35,689 bases of DNA from HGM04593 sp045636125 (GCA_045636125.1 JAZTWX010000018.1:1-35689); one strand, 5' to 3'. Positions 7,866-16,776 are shown, numbered from the stretch's first letter. The notes: a model not told the origin generated them from the sequence alone. A program made the numbers and translations.

Positions 7866-8579
7866 ATGAATATCGTTATCATCGGAGCCACTTCAGGTAT
7901 TGGTAAATCTCTTTTCGAGAAATATGCAAATGAGAACAATAGAATCGGCATTATTGGCCGACGAGTACATTTGCTTGACGAATTGTATCAGGAATATTCA
8001 TCCAAGGCCCTTCCTACTAAAGCAGACATTACCAACTTGGAAGAGATTGAGCAAGCCATCAATGCGCTTCGCAAAGAGATGAAATACATTGATCTTGCTA
8101 TCATGTGTTCGGGCACAGGTAATATAAACGCCACGCTTGACTATGACGTAGAGCGACCAACCATTGACACAAATATTGTAGGTTGGACGTTTGCCATTGA
8201 TATGTTCTACCATATCTTTGAGCAACAAGGCAACGGTCATCTTGTTGCCATCACTTCGGCTGGTGGACTGCGAGGTGAACCTATGGCACCTGCCTATAGT
8301 GCAACTAAAGCCTATCAAATCAACTATATGGAAGCCCTACGTAAGAAGGCTTACAAAAGTGGAATACAAATTACAGTTACTGATATTCGACCAGGGTTAG
8401 TTAATACGGCAATGGCCAAAGGTGAGGGACTATTTTGGGTGATGCCAGTAGAAAAGGTTGCTAGTCAAATCATTGCTGCCATTCGCAAGAAGAAATCTAA
8501 AGCCTACGTTACCAAGCGTTGGCATATTTTAGCAATATTAAATAAAAACCTTCCTTATTGGCTATATAAAAGGATGTGA
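7866..8579 (+). CDS. Short-chain dehydrogenase/reductase (SDR)
   Basis: A 237-residue classical SDR. GATSGIG (residues 7-13) is the NAD(P)-binding TGxxxGIG motif, with Arg-Arg after the second strand favouring NADP(H). The catalytic set is Ser of ITSAGG and YSATK (Tyr and Lys). RPGLVNTAM follows as in the family. The C-terminus ends with a short hydrophobic, basic stretch (LNKNLPYWLYKRM) that may touch the membrane. The substrate cannot be told from the sequence. Its position after the Crp/Fnr gene suggests control by that regulator. Codon use resembles the AT-rich accessory genes. Confidence 0.85.
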   Translation: MNIVIIGATSGIGKSLFEKYANENNRIGIIGRRVHLLDELYQEYSSKALPTKADITNLEEIEQAINALRKEMKYIDLAIMCSGTGNINATLDYDVERPTIDTNIVGWTFAIDMFYHIFEQQGNGHLVAITSAGGLRGEPMAPAYSATKAYQINYMEALRKKAYKSGIQITVTDIRPGLVNTAMAKGEGLFWVMPVEKVASQIIAAIRKKKSKAYVTKRWHILAILNKNLPYWLYKRM

Positions 8580-8619
8580 TTTCCCAAGCATCGAAAGTGG
8601 ATAGACCTTTTGGAAAATT

Positions 8620-8665
8620 GGTTTAGTTTAGTTCGCTTTATATATAAAGAGGGATAAACTAAACC
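8620..8665. terminator. Nested inverted repeat between convergent genes
   Basis: GGTTTAGTTTA at 8620-8630 pairs with TAAACTAAACC at 8655-8665, and the loop contains a 14-nt palindrome, CTTTATATATAAAG, at 8636-8649. It lies between the convergent SDR and peptidase genes, the place for a two-way terminator. It lacks a clear T-tract. Confidence 0.5.
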
Positions 8666-8706
8666 TATTCCCTTATCTAAAAGGGACTGCCTATACACTT
8701 TGATTA

Positions 8707-9867
8707 TTAGTAATCAACTCTGTCAATTAATTCGGGACCTCTCCATTCTGTATTTGGTGCAGCTAAATATACAGAGCCTTCAAACTCGTAGCCTTCATAA
8801 TTATATTGAACATCTTCAATAATAATCTCTTCATAATCACTTACAAGTCTAGGAAGATCTATCATATAGAAGACCTTCATTTCCTCAAAATTTGAAGGTC
8901 TTTTGGCATTGTTAAGAATATTATTGTATCTAGCCTTTGCACCAGGATGCGATTGTTTGTTAAATGGAGGAAACATTGTATTCTCTGCAGCTTCAAAGAT
9001 TGCTAATATTGCGAACCATGATAAGGCGTAGTAATAATACAAGTTGTATTCTTCATCATCAAACTTTGGATAGTTTAATGCCCCTAAGTCAGCAGCAAAT
9101 TCTTGCTTCTGATTTGAATTATATGCTCCTATTTTTTTGTAATCCTCACCATCTTTGAAATAGGTACTTATGGTCTTTTGGACAGCATGATAATCATCTA
9201 AGTCTCCATTAAGGAAATGACTATATTCGTGACCTGCCAAGAATGTCATTATGTAGGGATAAGGTGCTGTGATTACTTTTTCTATATCTTCTGGAATTAT
9301 GCCACGAGGATCCCAATCGAAATCCAAAGTTTCTTTCTCAAACATGGTTCTGATTGCTATTCGGAGAGAAGCGACACATACTTCTGGTGGAATTCTCCCT
9401 CCTGAATCAATCAGAGCTAAGAAAGAGAACTTTATAAAATAGAACAATGATGCGCTTAATACGGAACAGAACCCAAAATCTGTTTTGAAAATCAAACCAT
9501 TTGCTTCTTTTGTAAATATAAGACCTGTGGCTATGCCATCCACTTTCTCTTTCAAATCCACTGGTAAATGATTTTTGAAATACTCAAAATAATCTGTCTT
9601 GTAAAATTCTTCAAGTGACCATTCAACTCCAGATCTTACTGCAATATCAACATAATGCTTTACTACACGATATAACCTCATGTTGTCTGCTATAATATCT
9701 GCTCTTAGTAGAAGAATAAAATCATCTCCATTTTGAGGGTCTTTGATTCTCTCAATTTCAGATTTTGAACATATAGCATAAAACCATCCCGCAGCAGCTA
9801 CCTTTGAAACTTCAGCCACTATATTGGGGTTGTCGACCCTGTCAATCACTTGATTCTTGATTTCCAT
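8707..9867 (-). CDS. HExxH zinc metalloprotease, M48-like, unknown role
   Basis: A 386-residue protein with the gluzincin signature: HEYSH at residues 213-217, a third-ligand motif EFAAD at 256-260, and a SHPGAKARYNNIL segment at 306-318 like the HP....R element of M48-type peptidases. A hydrophobic stretch at about 136-152 precedes the site but is not a clear membrane helix, and no signal peptide is seen. The first 130 residues are unrecognised. An intracellular HExxH protease in a defence-rich region recalls Lit-type phage exclusion proteases, which cleave a host protein on infection; this is only an analogy. It is convergent to the SDR gene and AT-rich like the other accessory genes. Confidence 0.7.
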   Translation of the reverse strand: MEIKNQVIDRVDNPNIVAEVSKVAAAGWFYAICSKSEIERIKDPQNGDDFILLLRADIIADNMRLYRVVKHYVDIAVRSGVEWSLEEFYKTDYFEYFKNHLPVDLKEKVDGIATGLIFTKEANGLIFKTDFGFCSVLSASLFYFIKFSFLALIDSGGRIPPEVCVASLRIAIRTMFEKETLDFDWDPRGIIPEDIEKVITAPYPYIMTFLAGHEYSHFLNGDLDDYHAVQKTISTYFKDGEDYKKIGAYNSNQKQEFAADLGALNYPKFDDEEYNLYYYYALSWFAILAIFEAAENTMFPPFNKQSHPGAKARYNNILNNAKRPSNFEEMKVFYMIDLPRLVSDYEEIIIEDVQYNYEGYEFEGSVYLAAPNTEWRGPELIDRVDY

Positions 9868-10032
9868 AATTTATTATAAGTAAGCTCTTGCAATAGGAAT
9901 TGACCAATTCTTGTTCCAAAACTGGGTATTTGGCAAGAGATGCGTATTTTGTGTATTCATATATATAATGGGGGATGTATTTGTTCATTTTGTAGATGTT
10001 GAATATCATCTCTTTATATACCGATACAGATT

Positions 10033-11451
10033 CTACTTGCCGATGCAGAAATTAGCGAAGATAGAACCAAGAACCTCATCACAGGTCACTTCGCCAACAA
10101 TTTCGGAGAGGTTGCGGATGGCAGCACGCAGGCTCTCGCTCACAAGGTCGCTGCTTATGCCGTCGGCAAGGGAGCGTTTCACATCGTGTATGTTTGCGAG
10201 GGCGCGTTTGAGCGCTTCGTAGTGTCGGGCGTTGGTTACTACCACATCGTGCGAAGAGATTTCGGGCAGGGCTGCTGCACGCACAAGGAAGTCTTCGAGC
10301 TTGTCGAGGTTGGTTGCCAGGCGAGCCGACACGGCCCACAGGTCGTTACTATTCCACTCTACCCCATCGGCATATTTTTCTACAAGTTCTTTGCCGTGCT
10401 GCATCATATTTGAGAGTGCTATAGGGTCGGTGACATCGCACTTATTCACGAGCACTGCAAGACGTTTGCCACGGCACATAGGCAGCAGGCGTTTTGCCAC
10501 ATCTTCTATCGATGCTACGCTTTGCAGGGGGTCTATCATCCACAGTGCGATAGATGATTTTGTAAGCTGCTCGAGGGCGCGCTCAATACCCATACGCTCC
10601 ACCACATCGGTGGTGTCGCGCAAGCCCGCTGTATCTATAAATCTAAAGGTAACACCGCCTACATTCATCACACCCTCTATGGTGTCGCGTGTGGTGCCCT
10701 GAATATCGCTTACGATAGCTCTATCCTCGTGCAACAGGGCGTTTAGCAGGGTGCTTTTACCGGTGTTTGTTTCGCCCACAATTGCCACGGGAACACCGTT
10801 CTTAACAGCGTTTCCTATGCTGAATGAGTTTACGAGCTTGCTCATTACACCCTCTATCTCATCGCACAGGGCGAGCAGTTGCGAGCGATCGGCAAAGGTT
10901 ACATCTTCCTCGCTAAAGTCGAGTTCAAGCTCCATAAGAGAGGTTAGCGTCAAAAGTTTATTACGGAGCAAAGATAGCTGCTCGCTGAAGCCACCCTTGA
11001 GCTGGTTCATAGCCAAGCGGTGCGATGCACGCGATGTTGAGGCGATGAGGTCGGCCACAGCCTCGGCACGGCTCAAATCCATCTTGCCGTTCATAAAAGC
11101 TCGCATAGTAAACTCTCCGGCATCGGCTTGTCGTGCTCCGTTCTCAAAAAGAGCCAACAACAGTTGTTGACTGATGTATGACGATGCGTGGCAGCTTATC
11201 TCCACCGAGTCCTCGCCTGTGTAGCTGTGGGGGCCACGCATAAGTGTCACGAGTACCTCGTCGAGCGGCTCACTGGGAGTGACATATATGTCGCCGAAAG
11301 CCACGGTGTGCGATTTTCTCTCGGCAAGCCGTGCACCCTTGCGAGGGACAAAAAGCTTGTCGACAATTGAAATTGAGTCGGGGCCCGACACTCTTATAAC
11401 GTTGAGCGCCCCACCCTGCGTTGTGGCCAATGCGCATATTGTATCTTTCAT
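10033..11451 (-). CDS. mnmE: tRNA uridine-5-carboxymethylaminomethyl(34) synthesis GTPase MnmE
   Basis: A 472-residue protein with the three MnmE parts: an N-terminal folate-binding domain (about 1-120), a helical domain, and an inserted G domain with G1 GETNTGKST (226-234), G2 GTTRDT, G3 DTAG (273-276) and G4 NKCD. It ends in the invariant CIGK (469-472). With MnmG it modifies the wobble uridine of tRNAs reading NNA/NNG codons. The starting MKDTICALAT fits the family. It is the first core gene after the accessory region. A hairpin terminator lies upstream, between it and the nucleoside phosphorylase gene, so it likely has its own promoter, which I could not find. Confidence 0.97.
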   Translation of the reverse strand: MKDTICALATTQGGALNVIRVSGPDSISIVDKLFVPRKGARLAERKSHTVAFGDIYVTPSEPLDEVLVTLMRGPHSYTGEDSVEISCHASSYISQQLLLALFENGARQADAGEFTMRAFMNGKMDLSRAEAVADLIASTSRASHRLAMNQLKGGFSEQLSLLRNKLLTLTSLMELELDFSEEDVTFADRSQLLALCDEIEGVMSKLVNSFSIGNAVKNGVPVAIVGETNTGKSTLLNALLHEDRAIVSDIQGTTRDTIEGVMNVGGVTFRFIDTAGLRDTTDVVERMGIERALEQLTKSSIALWMIDPLQSVASIEDVAKRLLPMCRGKRLAVLVNKCDVTDPIALSNMMQHGKELVEKYADGVEWNSNDLWAVSARLATNLDKLEDFLVRAAALPEISSHDVVVTNARHYEALKRALANIHDVKRSLADGISSDLVSESLRAAIRNLSEIVGEVTCDEVLGSIFANFCIGK

Positions 11452-11485
11452 ATATATTCTGCTTTATATTGTTTGTCGTGCGAAG

Positions 11486-11517
11486 AAAAAGCCACGGCTG
11501 CCGCCGTAGCTTTTTTT
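11486..11517 (-). terminator. Intrinsic terminator of the nucleoside phosphorylase gene
   Basis: On the minus strand a GC-rich stem (GCTACGGC / GCCGTGGC, one mismatch) is flanked by an A-run before and a T-run after. It lies 15 nt past the stop codon of the phosphorylase gene. The A and T runs on both sides could make it work both ways. Confidence 0.8.
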
Positions 11518-11531
11518 AAGGGGTTAATAGC

Positions 11532-12404
11532 TTATATACGGTCGAGCACCGTGAGTATGAGCTCTCGCATCTTTTCGTCGTAGTTCACTGTTGCTTTTTT
11601 GGCAAGGCGGTTGGCAATTACAAGGCACACTGTTACTGCCTTGTGGCCCATAAGTGCTGCAAGGCCCGCAAGCGCCGAGCTCTCCATTTCGAAATTGGTT
11701 ATGCGCTGTCCCTTGTACTCGAACGACTCTATTAGCTCGTTCTGCTTGGGGAAGGCAAGCGGCACGCGCAACTGGCGGCCCTGGGGGCCGAAGAAGCCAC
11801 CGCAGGCAACTGTAACGCCGCGCACCATATCCTCGCGGGCTATGCGCTCCACAAGCTCCTCGTCGGCAGCTATGGTATAGGGGGCGCAAAGGAGCGACGA
11901 CCAATTGAGGTGTTTCTTGAATGCCTCCTCGAATTCAAGGTCGCAAGCCTCGTTGCGTCCGGCGTAGAAATTGAGCAAGCCGTCGAAACCCACCGACTTT
12001 TGCGAGCAGATGAAGGTGCCTGTGGGGCAATACTCCTGCAAGCCACCGCAAGTACCAATGCGCACCATTTGCAGCTGTTTGAAGGTCTCCTTCTCGTAAC
12101 GGGTCTCAAAGTCGATATTGGCAAGGGCGTCGAGCTCGTTTACCACAATATCGATATTGTCGCAACCGATGCCTGTGCCCACCACGCTTATGCGCTTGCC
12201 TTTGTAGGTACCTGTAATGGTGCGGAACTCACGCGCCGAAACATCGCACTCCCTGTCGTCGAAAAACTCGGCAACTTTGGGCACGCGGTTAGGGTCGCCC
12301 ACAAGAATAATTCTGTCTGCCAACTGTTCGGGTTTTACTCCTAAATGATAAACTGCCCCGTTTGGCTCAATGAGCAGTTCCGAAGGAGGAAAATAACGCT
12401 TCAT
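11532..12404 (-). CDS. Nucleoside phosphorylase, uridine phosphorylase-like
   Basis: A 290-residue member of the PNP/UDP family, which splits nucleosides with phosphate for salvage. LVGDPNRV (near residue 35) is the phosphate-binding GDP.R motif, RIGTCGG gives the second phosphate loop, and NFEMESSAL near the C-terminus is the ribose-binding EMES motif. The family's usual length is about 250-290. I start at the ATG at 12404, since it gives MKRYFPPSELLI; the GTG nine bases earlier is less likely. Substrate choice between uridine and purine nucleosides is not certain. It follows floA by 50 nt and ends in a terminator. Confidence 0.9.
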   Translation of the reverse strand: MKRYFPPSELLIEPNGAVYHLGVKPEQLADRIILVGDPNRVPKVAEFFDDRECDVSAREFRTITGTYKGKRISVVGTGIGCDNIDIVVNELDALANIDFETRYEKETFKQLQMVRIGTCGGLQEYCPTGTFICSQKSVGFDGLLNFYAGRNEACDLEFEEAFKKHLNWSSLLCAPYTIAADEELVERIAREDMVRGVTVACGGFFGPQGRQLRVPLAFPKQNELIESFEYKGQRITNFEMESSALAGLAALMGHKAVTVCLVIANRLAKKATVNYDEKMRELILTVLDRI

Positions 12405-12453
12405 AATCAACACTCTTTAATTGTTCAACAGTATATATTATATATTATGTCTA

Positions 12454-13416
12454 TCACTCCTTGGCGATATTGTCGCGCATTGCAGTGTCGGCCTGGATAT
12501 TTTTCATTCTGTAATAATCCATAATACCGAGATTACCAGTGCGGAAAGCCTCGGCCATAGCCTTGGGCACCTCGGCCTCGGCCTCAATAACGTGAGCACG
12601 AGCCTCCTGTGCGCGAGCCTTCATCTCCTGCTCCAGAGCAACAGCCATAGCACGGCGCTCCTCGGCCTTTGCCTGGGCAATGTTCTTGTCGGCATTGGCC
12701 TGGTCTATCTGCAATGCGGCACCAATGTTCTTACCTATGTCGATATCGGCAATGTCGATTGAGAGAATCTCGAACGCAGTGCCGGCGTCGAGTCCCTTTT
12801 TAAGCACAAGCTTGGAAATTGAGTCGGGGTTCTCGAGCACCGCCTTGTGGTTCTCCGACGAACCGATTGACGACACAATACCCTCGCCCACGCGAGCAAG
12901 CACAGTGTCCTCACCTGCACCACCCACAAGGCGTTTGATGTTGGCACGCACCGTTACACGGGCAATTGCAATGAGCTGAATACCATCCTTTGCCACCGCT
13001 GTAACGTGTGGTGTATCGATAACCTTGGGGTTAACCGACATTTGCACCGCCTCGAAGACATCGCGTCCGGCAAGGTCAATGGCTGTTGCCATCTGGAACG
13101 AAAGCTCAATATTGGCCTTTGCAGCAGACACAAGCGCGTGTACCACCTTCTCAACGTGTCCGCCGGCAAGATAATGAGCCTCAAGGCCGTCGCGCGTAAT
13201 ATTTTCGAGCCCGGCCTTGTGAGCCTCAATCATAGCCTGCACAATGGTATAGGGCGGAACATTACGTATGCGCATAAGGAAAAGCTGCACAAGCGAGATA
13301 TTGACACCCGACACTTTGGCCGACAACCACAGAACAAAAGGAACATAGTGGAAGAAGACCGACAGCACAACAACTGCAGCCACAATCACTATTCCCATTA
13401 AAAACATACCATCCAT
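12454..13416 (-). CDS. floA: Flotillin-like protein FloA
   Basis: A 320-residue bacterial flotillin-like scaffold protein. It starts with a membrane-embedded hydrophobic segment (residues 6-33), followed by SGVNISLVQLFLMRIRNVPP, the FloA signature. The SPFH-like core and an Ala/Glu-rich coiled coil (about 225-290, KNIAQAKAEERRAMAVALEQEMKARAQEARAHVIEAEAEVPKA when read in pieces) follow. FloA forms membrane foci linked to membrane order and protein assembly. The ATG at 13416 gives the family N-terminus. It is downstream of an NfeD gene, its usual partner. Confidence 0.95.
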   Translation of the reverse strand: MDGMFLMGIVIVAAVVVLSVFFHYVPFVLWLSAKVSGVNISLVQLFLMRIRNVPPYTIVQAMIEAHKAGLENITRDGLEAHYLAGGHVEKVVHALVSAAKANIELSFQMATAIDLAGRDVFEAVQMSVNPKVIDTPHVTAVAKDGIQLIAIARVTVRANIKRLVGGAGEDTVLARVGEGIVSSIGSSENHKAVLENPDSISKLVLKKGLDAGTAFEILSIDIADIDIGKNIGAALQIDQANADKNIAQAKAEERRAMAVALEQEMKARAQEARAHVIEAEAEVPKAMAEAFRTGNLGIMDYYRMKNIQADTAMRDNIAKE

Positions 13417-13466
13417 AATTATATAAATAAAATTATACCATAATAGTTGTAAATACAACCGTTGTT

Positions 13467-13937
13467 TTATTCTTTATTCACCATTTTCACATAAATTGCG
13501 CCACCCTGCACGCGTACCACCTCCACGGGCATCTTCTCGTCGATAAAGCCGTCGGCCGAGGATACCTCCAGGCGATTGTCACCAAAAAGCGCATCACCGG
13601 TGAGGGCAAGGCGTGCGACGCTCACTCCGCGGTCACCCACCTTTACGGCCGCGTCGCTCTCTTTCACCGTGGAAGAGATACTTTTTTTAAGCGCAAGCCT
13701 GTCGATGGATTTTCCCTTTATGGCCCACACTATGAGCGCCGACAGCGACGCAAGCACAATGCCCAGGGTGCACCACCCTGCAGCCAGCCCCACAAAGAAA
13801 AAGGCGTAGGCAACAGAGCCCAACATGGCCGCTGCACCTGCAATGCCTGTGATACCGAAACCGGGCATCACGGCAACCTCGAGCACCAGCAGAAGGCACC
13901 CGACAAAAACCAACAATGCAACTACAAAAAAGTCCAT
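13467..13937 (-). CDS. NfeD family membrane protein
   Basis: A 156-residue protein with two or three N-terminal membrane helices (about residues 2-72, with the VMPGFGITGIAG turn typical of NfeD) and a C-terminal OB-fold domain (about 95-154, KVGDRGVSVARLALTGDALFGDNRLEVSSADGFI in pieces). NfeD proteins accompany flotillins or membrane proteases. The gene begins 4 nt after the stop of the TPR/PD40 gene and ends 50 nt before floA, so the three form one operon. Confidence 0.92.
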   Translation of the reverse strand: MDFFVVALLVFVGCLLLVLEVAVMPGFGITGIAGAAAMLGSVAYAFFFVGLAAGWCTLGIVLASLSALIVWAIKGKSIDRLALKKSISSTVKESDAAVKVGDRGVSVARLALTGDALFGDNRLEVSSADGFIDEKMPVEVVRVQGGAIYVKMVNKE

Positions 13938-13941
13938 AACG

Positions 13942-15393
13942 TTATTTGTTTTTCTTATATAAATGATCCATTTCGAGTTTTCTCACGTTGTACTCCATCT
14001 GTTGCAAGGAGTAGAAATCGTTGTCGACCTGTTTTTCGAGACGCAGAATTTCGGCAGCCATCGAAGCGCGTGCCGCGTCGGTTGACGATGCGTAGGCATC
14101 GCGCTTTTGCTGCAACAATTCCACATTCCTGCTGTATTGCGCACTCTCCTTCTGCCACTTCTGGAAAAGGGTGCGCGCCTCGCGGCTCTTGAAGTCGCTC
14201 AACGCTGTATAGTCCTTCGAATTATCGAGAACAAAGAGAAAATCTCCACCCTTCTGCACATCGGGCTGCTCATACATAAGCATCGCGAAACTGCGGCGGG
14301 CCTTTTTCACAAGTTCCGCATCATTCTGCGTGTCGGCAATTGAGGCGAGACGCGAGAGCGAGAAGAGCTTTTCATAACTCATTTTCGAAGCGTCGTAACT
14401 TGCTTTTGAGCTATTGGGCACAAAAACATATACGCAGACCTTTCCTTCGGGCTGCGAGCGGTCACTGGCAAACCATCCGAGGTTGGCCACCTCGTTGAAC
14501 GCCATCATATAATCGTTGGCCTGCGAGTTGAAAGGCATCCCCACATTATCGGGGCGCAGATATCGGCCACTCTCCGAGTCGTAACGTGTTACAAAAATAT
14601 CGTAACCGCCTATGCTGCCCTCGCCGTCGGTGGCAAAATAGAGCGTAAGTCCGTCGGCAAGCATAAATGGATAGTTGTTGTTTCCACCGGTGTCCAATCC
14701 CCGCAAAGGCTGTGGTTTGTTCCACTCGTCACCTATTTTGCTGCTGTGGTAGAGAGTGAGCAAAGTGTCACCTGCAGCGTCGTTACGCATTGCATAGTAG
14801 ATGTCGGTTCCCATCTGCGTTTCCGACAGATAGCCGCCATCCTCGTCCTCCTCGTCGAAATAGGCAGCGACACTTGAGAGACGTCCCACATCGACACCCA
14901 TCTTGTAGGCTGAAAGAAATTCCCTCTTGTCCACCACAAAGCTGTCGATTACACACACCTTCTCGGTGGTCTTCATCATACGATAGAGGCGGTCAATGGC
15001 ATTCAGTTTGTTGCGGTAGATGGCGCGCAGAGAGTCGTCACTCGAAATGTCAATGAAACTCTCGTAATTCTCTATTGCACCGGGATAAAAGGCGCTGTCG
15101 AGACATATATCGCCCAAATAACGGTAAGCGTTGGAAATCTTGCGCTGCGCAGCAAATTCCAGCAGGCCTTTAACATCGGCAACAGTGTCTTTTGTTTCGT
15201 AGCAACACACGGCATACCAATAAGCCAGCTCGGCATTGTTCTTGTTTCGTTTGTAGAGCTTTTCGAACATAGGCTTAGCAACGCCGTACTCACCGGCGGC
15301 AAAATGCTTGCGCGCAACATTTTTGTTTTGAGCAAAAAGAGCACCACCCGATGCCACAAACAGTACCAGTATCGATAATAAAATCCTTTTCAT
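13942..15393 (-). CDS. Exported TPR and PD40 beta-propeller protein
   Basis: A 483-residue protein. The start at 15393 gives MKRILLSILVLFVASGGALFAQ, a signal peptide. Residues about 25-150 form TPR-like helices (ARKHFAAGEYGVAKPMFEKLYKRN, ELAYWYAVCCYETKD). Residues about 190-330 hold PD40/WD40-like propeller strands (YPFMLADGLTLYFATDGEGSIGGYDIFVTRY, NDYMMAFNEVANLGWFASDR). The last 130 residues are a charged coiled coil. The front resembles type IX secretion PorE-type proteins, but the OmpA-like C-terminus is absent and replaced by the coiled coil. It heads the nfeD-floA operon. Role unknown; likely periplasmic. Confidence 0.8.
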   Translation of the reverse strand: MKRILLSILVLFVASGGALFAQNKNVARKHFAAGEYGVAKPMFEKLYKRNKNNAELAYWYAVCCYETKDTVADVKGLLEFAAQRKISNAYRYLGDICLDSAFYPGAIENYESFIDISSDDSLRAIYRNKLNAIDRLYRMMKTTEKVCVIDSFVVDKREFLSAYKMGVDVGRLSSVAAYFDEEDEDGGYLSETQMGTDIYYAMRNDAAGDTLLTLYHSSKIGDEWNKPQPLRGLDTGGNNNYPFMLADGLTLYFATDGEGSIGGYDIFVTRYDSESGRYLRPDNVGMPFNSQANDYMMAFNEVANLGWFASDRSQPEGKVCVYVFVPNSSKASYDASKMSYEKLFSLSRLASIADTQNDAELVKKARRSFAMLMYEQPDVQKGGDFLFVLDNSKDYTALSDFKSREARTLFQKWQKESAQYSRNVELLQQKRDAYASSTDAARASMAAEILRLEKQVDNDFYSLQQMEYNVRKLEMDHLYKKNK

Positions 15394-15466
15394 TCCTAAA
15401 TAAACTTTTCGGCTACCTCTGCACAAACACCTGCGGGCTTGCGCAGCGTTTGCACGAATCCTGATT

Positions 15467-15474
15467 CAAATATA
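15467..15474 (-). promoter_or_regulatory. -7 element for the TPR/PD40-nfeD-floA operon
   Basis: On the minus strand this reads TATATTTG, a match to TAnnTTTG, 73 nt before the ATG at 15393. No TTTG lies at the standard -33 distance. Confidence 0.45.
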
Positions 15475-15601
15475 CAAACAAAAAATTACCAATCACTATT
15501 TTTAAGAATTATTTAATAAATAAATATCCCCTTACCACCTCTGCGCTGCCACGCCAGGCAAATATTCCATAAAAGAAAAGCAAAAAACGTGCAATAATTA
15601 T

Positions 15602-15609
15602 TAACTTTG
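15602..15609 (+). promoter_or_regulatory. -7 element for the TtcA-like gene
   Basis: TAACTTTG matches TAnnTTTG and ends 22 nt before the ATG at 15632. The -33 region is A-rich without a clear TTTG. Together with the opposite-facing element at 15467-15474 it makes this a divergent promoter region. Confidence 0.5.
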
Positions 15610-15631
15610 CATCGCAAAAAGAAAAGATATT

Positions 15632-16387
15632 ATGCCCCCATTGAGCGAAGAACAAAAAACATACAAGAACATTGCCGGGAGAGTGGCAAAAGCCACCCGC
15701 GACTATGCTCTCATTGACGACGGCGACAAAATTCTGGTAGCCCTGTCGGGTGGCAAAGACTCCCTCACCCTGCTGCAGATGCTGGCCGAGCGCAGCCGCA
15801 TACACAAACCGCGCATAACGGTAATTGCAGCGCACGTGAGGATGTTGAATATTCCTTACAAAACAGATACCTCCTTTCTGCAGGAGTTCTGCGACGGTTT
15901 GGGCATCCCGCTCCACCTGCTAGACGCATCGTTCGACGCAAGCACCGACAGCCGCAAGTCGCCCTGTTTCCTCTGTTCGTGGAACCGCCGCAAAGCCCTC
16001 TTCGAACTTGCTCAGCAACAAGGCTGCAACAAAATAGCCCTCGGGCACAACATGGACGATTTCCTTGAGACGATGCTCATGAACATAACCTTTCAAGGAG
16101 CGTTCAGCGCAATGGCACCGGCAATGAGAATGAACAAATTCCCCATTACCGTAATACGCCCGCTATGCCTTGTGAGCGAGGGAGAAATTGAAAAATATGC
16201 AGTGCAACGGGCCTTCCCGCCACAAATAAAGAACTGCCCCCACGAGAACGCATCGAACCGCAAGCAAATGAAAGACCTTTTGGGAAAACTCGAGGAACTG
16301 AACCCCGAAGCGCGTTATAATCTATGGGGCGCAATGAGCAACATACAAAAGGAGCTACTGCCACCAAAAGTTGAGAAAAAACAGTAA
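15632..16387 (+). CDS. TtcA-like PP-loop tRNA thiolation enzyme
   Basis: A 251-residue ATP pyrophosphatase. SGGKDS at 39-44 is the PP-loop. C111 and C114 (PCFLCSW) and C201 (NCPHE) match the three cysteines that hold the iron-sulfur cluster in TtcA, which makes 2-thiocytidine at tRNA position 32. LGHNMDDFLETMLMN is also family-typical. Bacteroidota have several TtcA-related proteins, so the exact base modified is not certain. It is followed at 14 nt by the DUF486 gene. Confidence 0.88.
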   Translation: MPPLSEEQKTYKNIAGRVAKATRDYALIDDGDKILVALSGGKDSLTLLQMLAERSRIHKPRITVIAAHVRMLNIPYKTDTSFLQEFCDGLGIPLHLLDASFDASTDSRKSPCFLCSWNRRKALFELAQQQGCNKIALGHNMDDFLETMLMNITFQGAFSAMAPAMRMNKFPITVIRPLCLVSEGEIEKYAVQRAFPPQIKNCPHENASNRKQMKDLLGKLEELNPEARYNLWGAMSNIQKELLPPKVEKKQ

Positions 16388-16401
16388 AAATAATAAACAA
16401 T

Positions 16402-16776
16402 ATGACAAAAATCATTCTAACACTCGTGCTGCTCATAATATCGAACAGCTTTATGACTCTCGCCTGGTATGGCAACCTCAAATTGCAGGAGATGAAAATC
16501 ATTTCATCGAACACCCCGCTTATACTAATTATATTAATAAGTTGGGGAATTGCGCTGCTCGAATATTCGTTCCTCATCCCCGCCAACCGCATAGGCTCCG
16601 AAATTAACGGCGGCCCCTTCTCGCTGGTGCAGCTGAAGGTTATCCAGGAAGTAATTTCCTGCCTTGTATTCGGTATAATAGTATCAATATTCTTCAAGGG
16701 CGAGAGCTTGCAATGGAACCACATTGTAGCAGTAATTTTCCTTGTACTTGCAGTGTATTTTGTATTCTTGAAATAA
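16402..16776 (+). CDS. DMT family protein DUF486
   Basis: A 124-residue membrane protein with four predicted helices (residues about 4-24, 38-60, 76-99, 105-123). The segments NSFMTLAWYGNLK, ILISWGIALLEYSFLIPANRIG and QLKVIQEVISCLVF are characteristic of DUF486, a small branch of the drug/metabolite transporter superfamily. Substrate unknown. It lies 14 nt after the TtcA-like gene and probably shares its transcript. Confidence 0.92.
   Translation: MTKIILTLVLLIISNSFMTLAWYGNLKLQEMKIISSNTPLILIILISWGIALLEYSFLIPANRIGSEINGGPFSLVQLKVIQEVISCLVFGIIVSIFFKGESLQWNHIVAVIFLVLAVYFVFLK

Noticed and set aside
13942..15393. Calling the TPR/PD40 protein PorE of the type IX secretion system
   Set aside because: The OmpA-like C-terminal domain is absent and no other type IX secretion gene is nearby.
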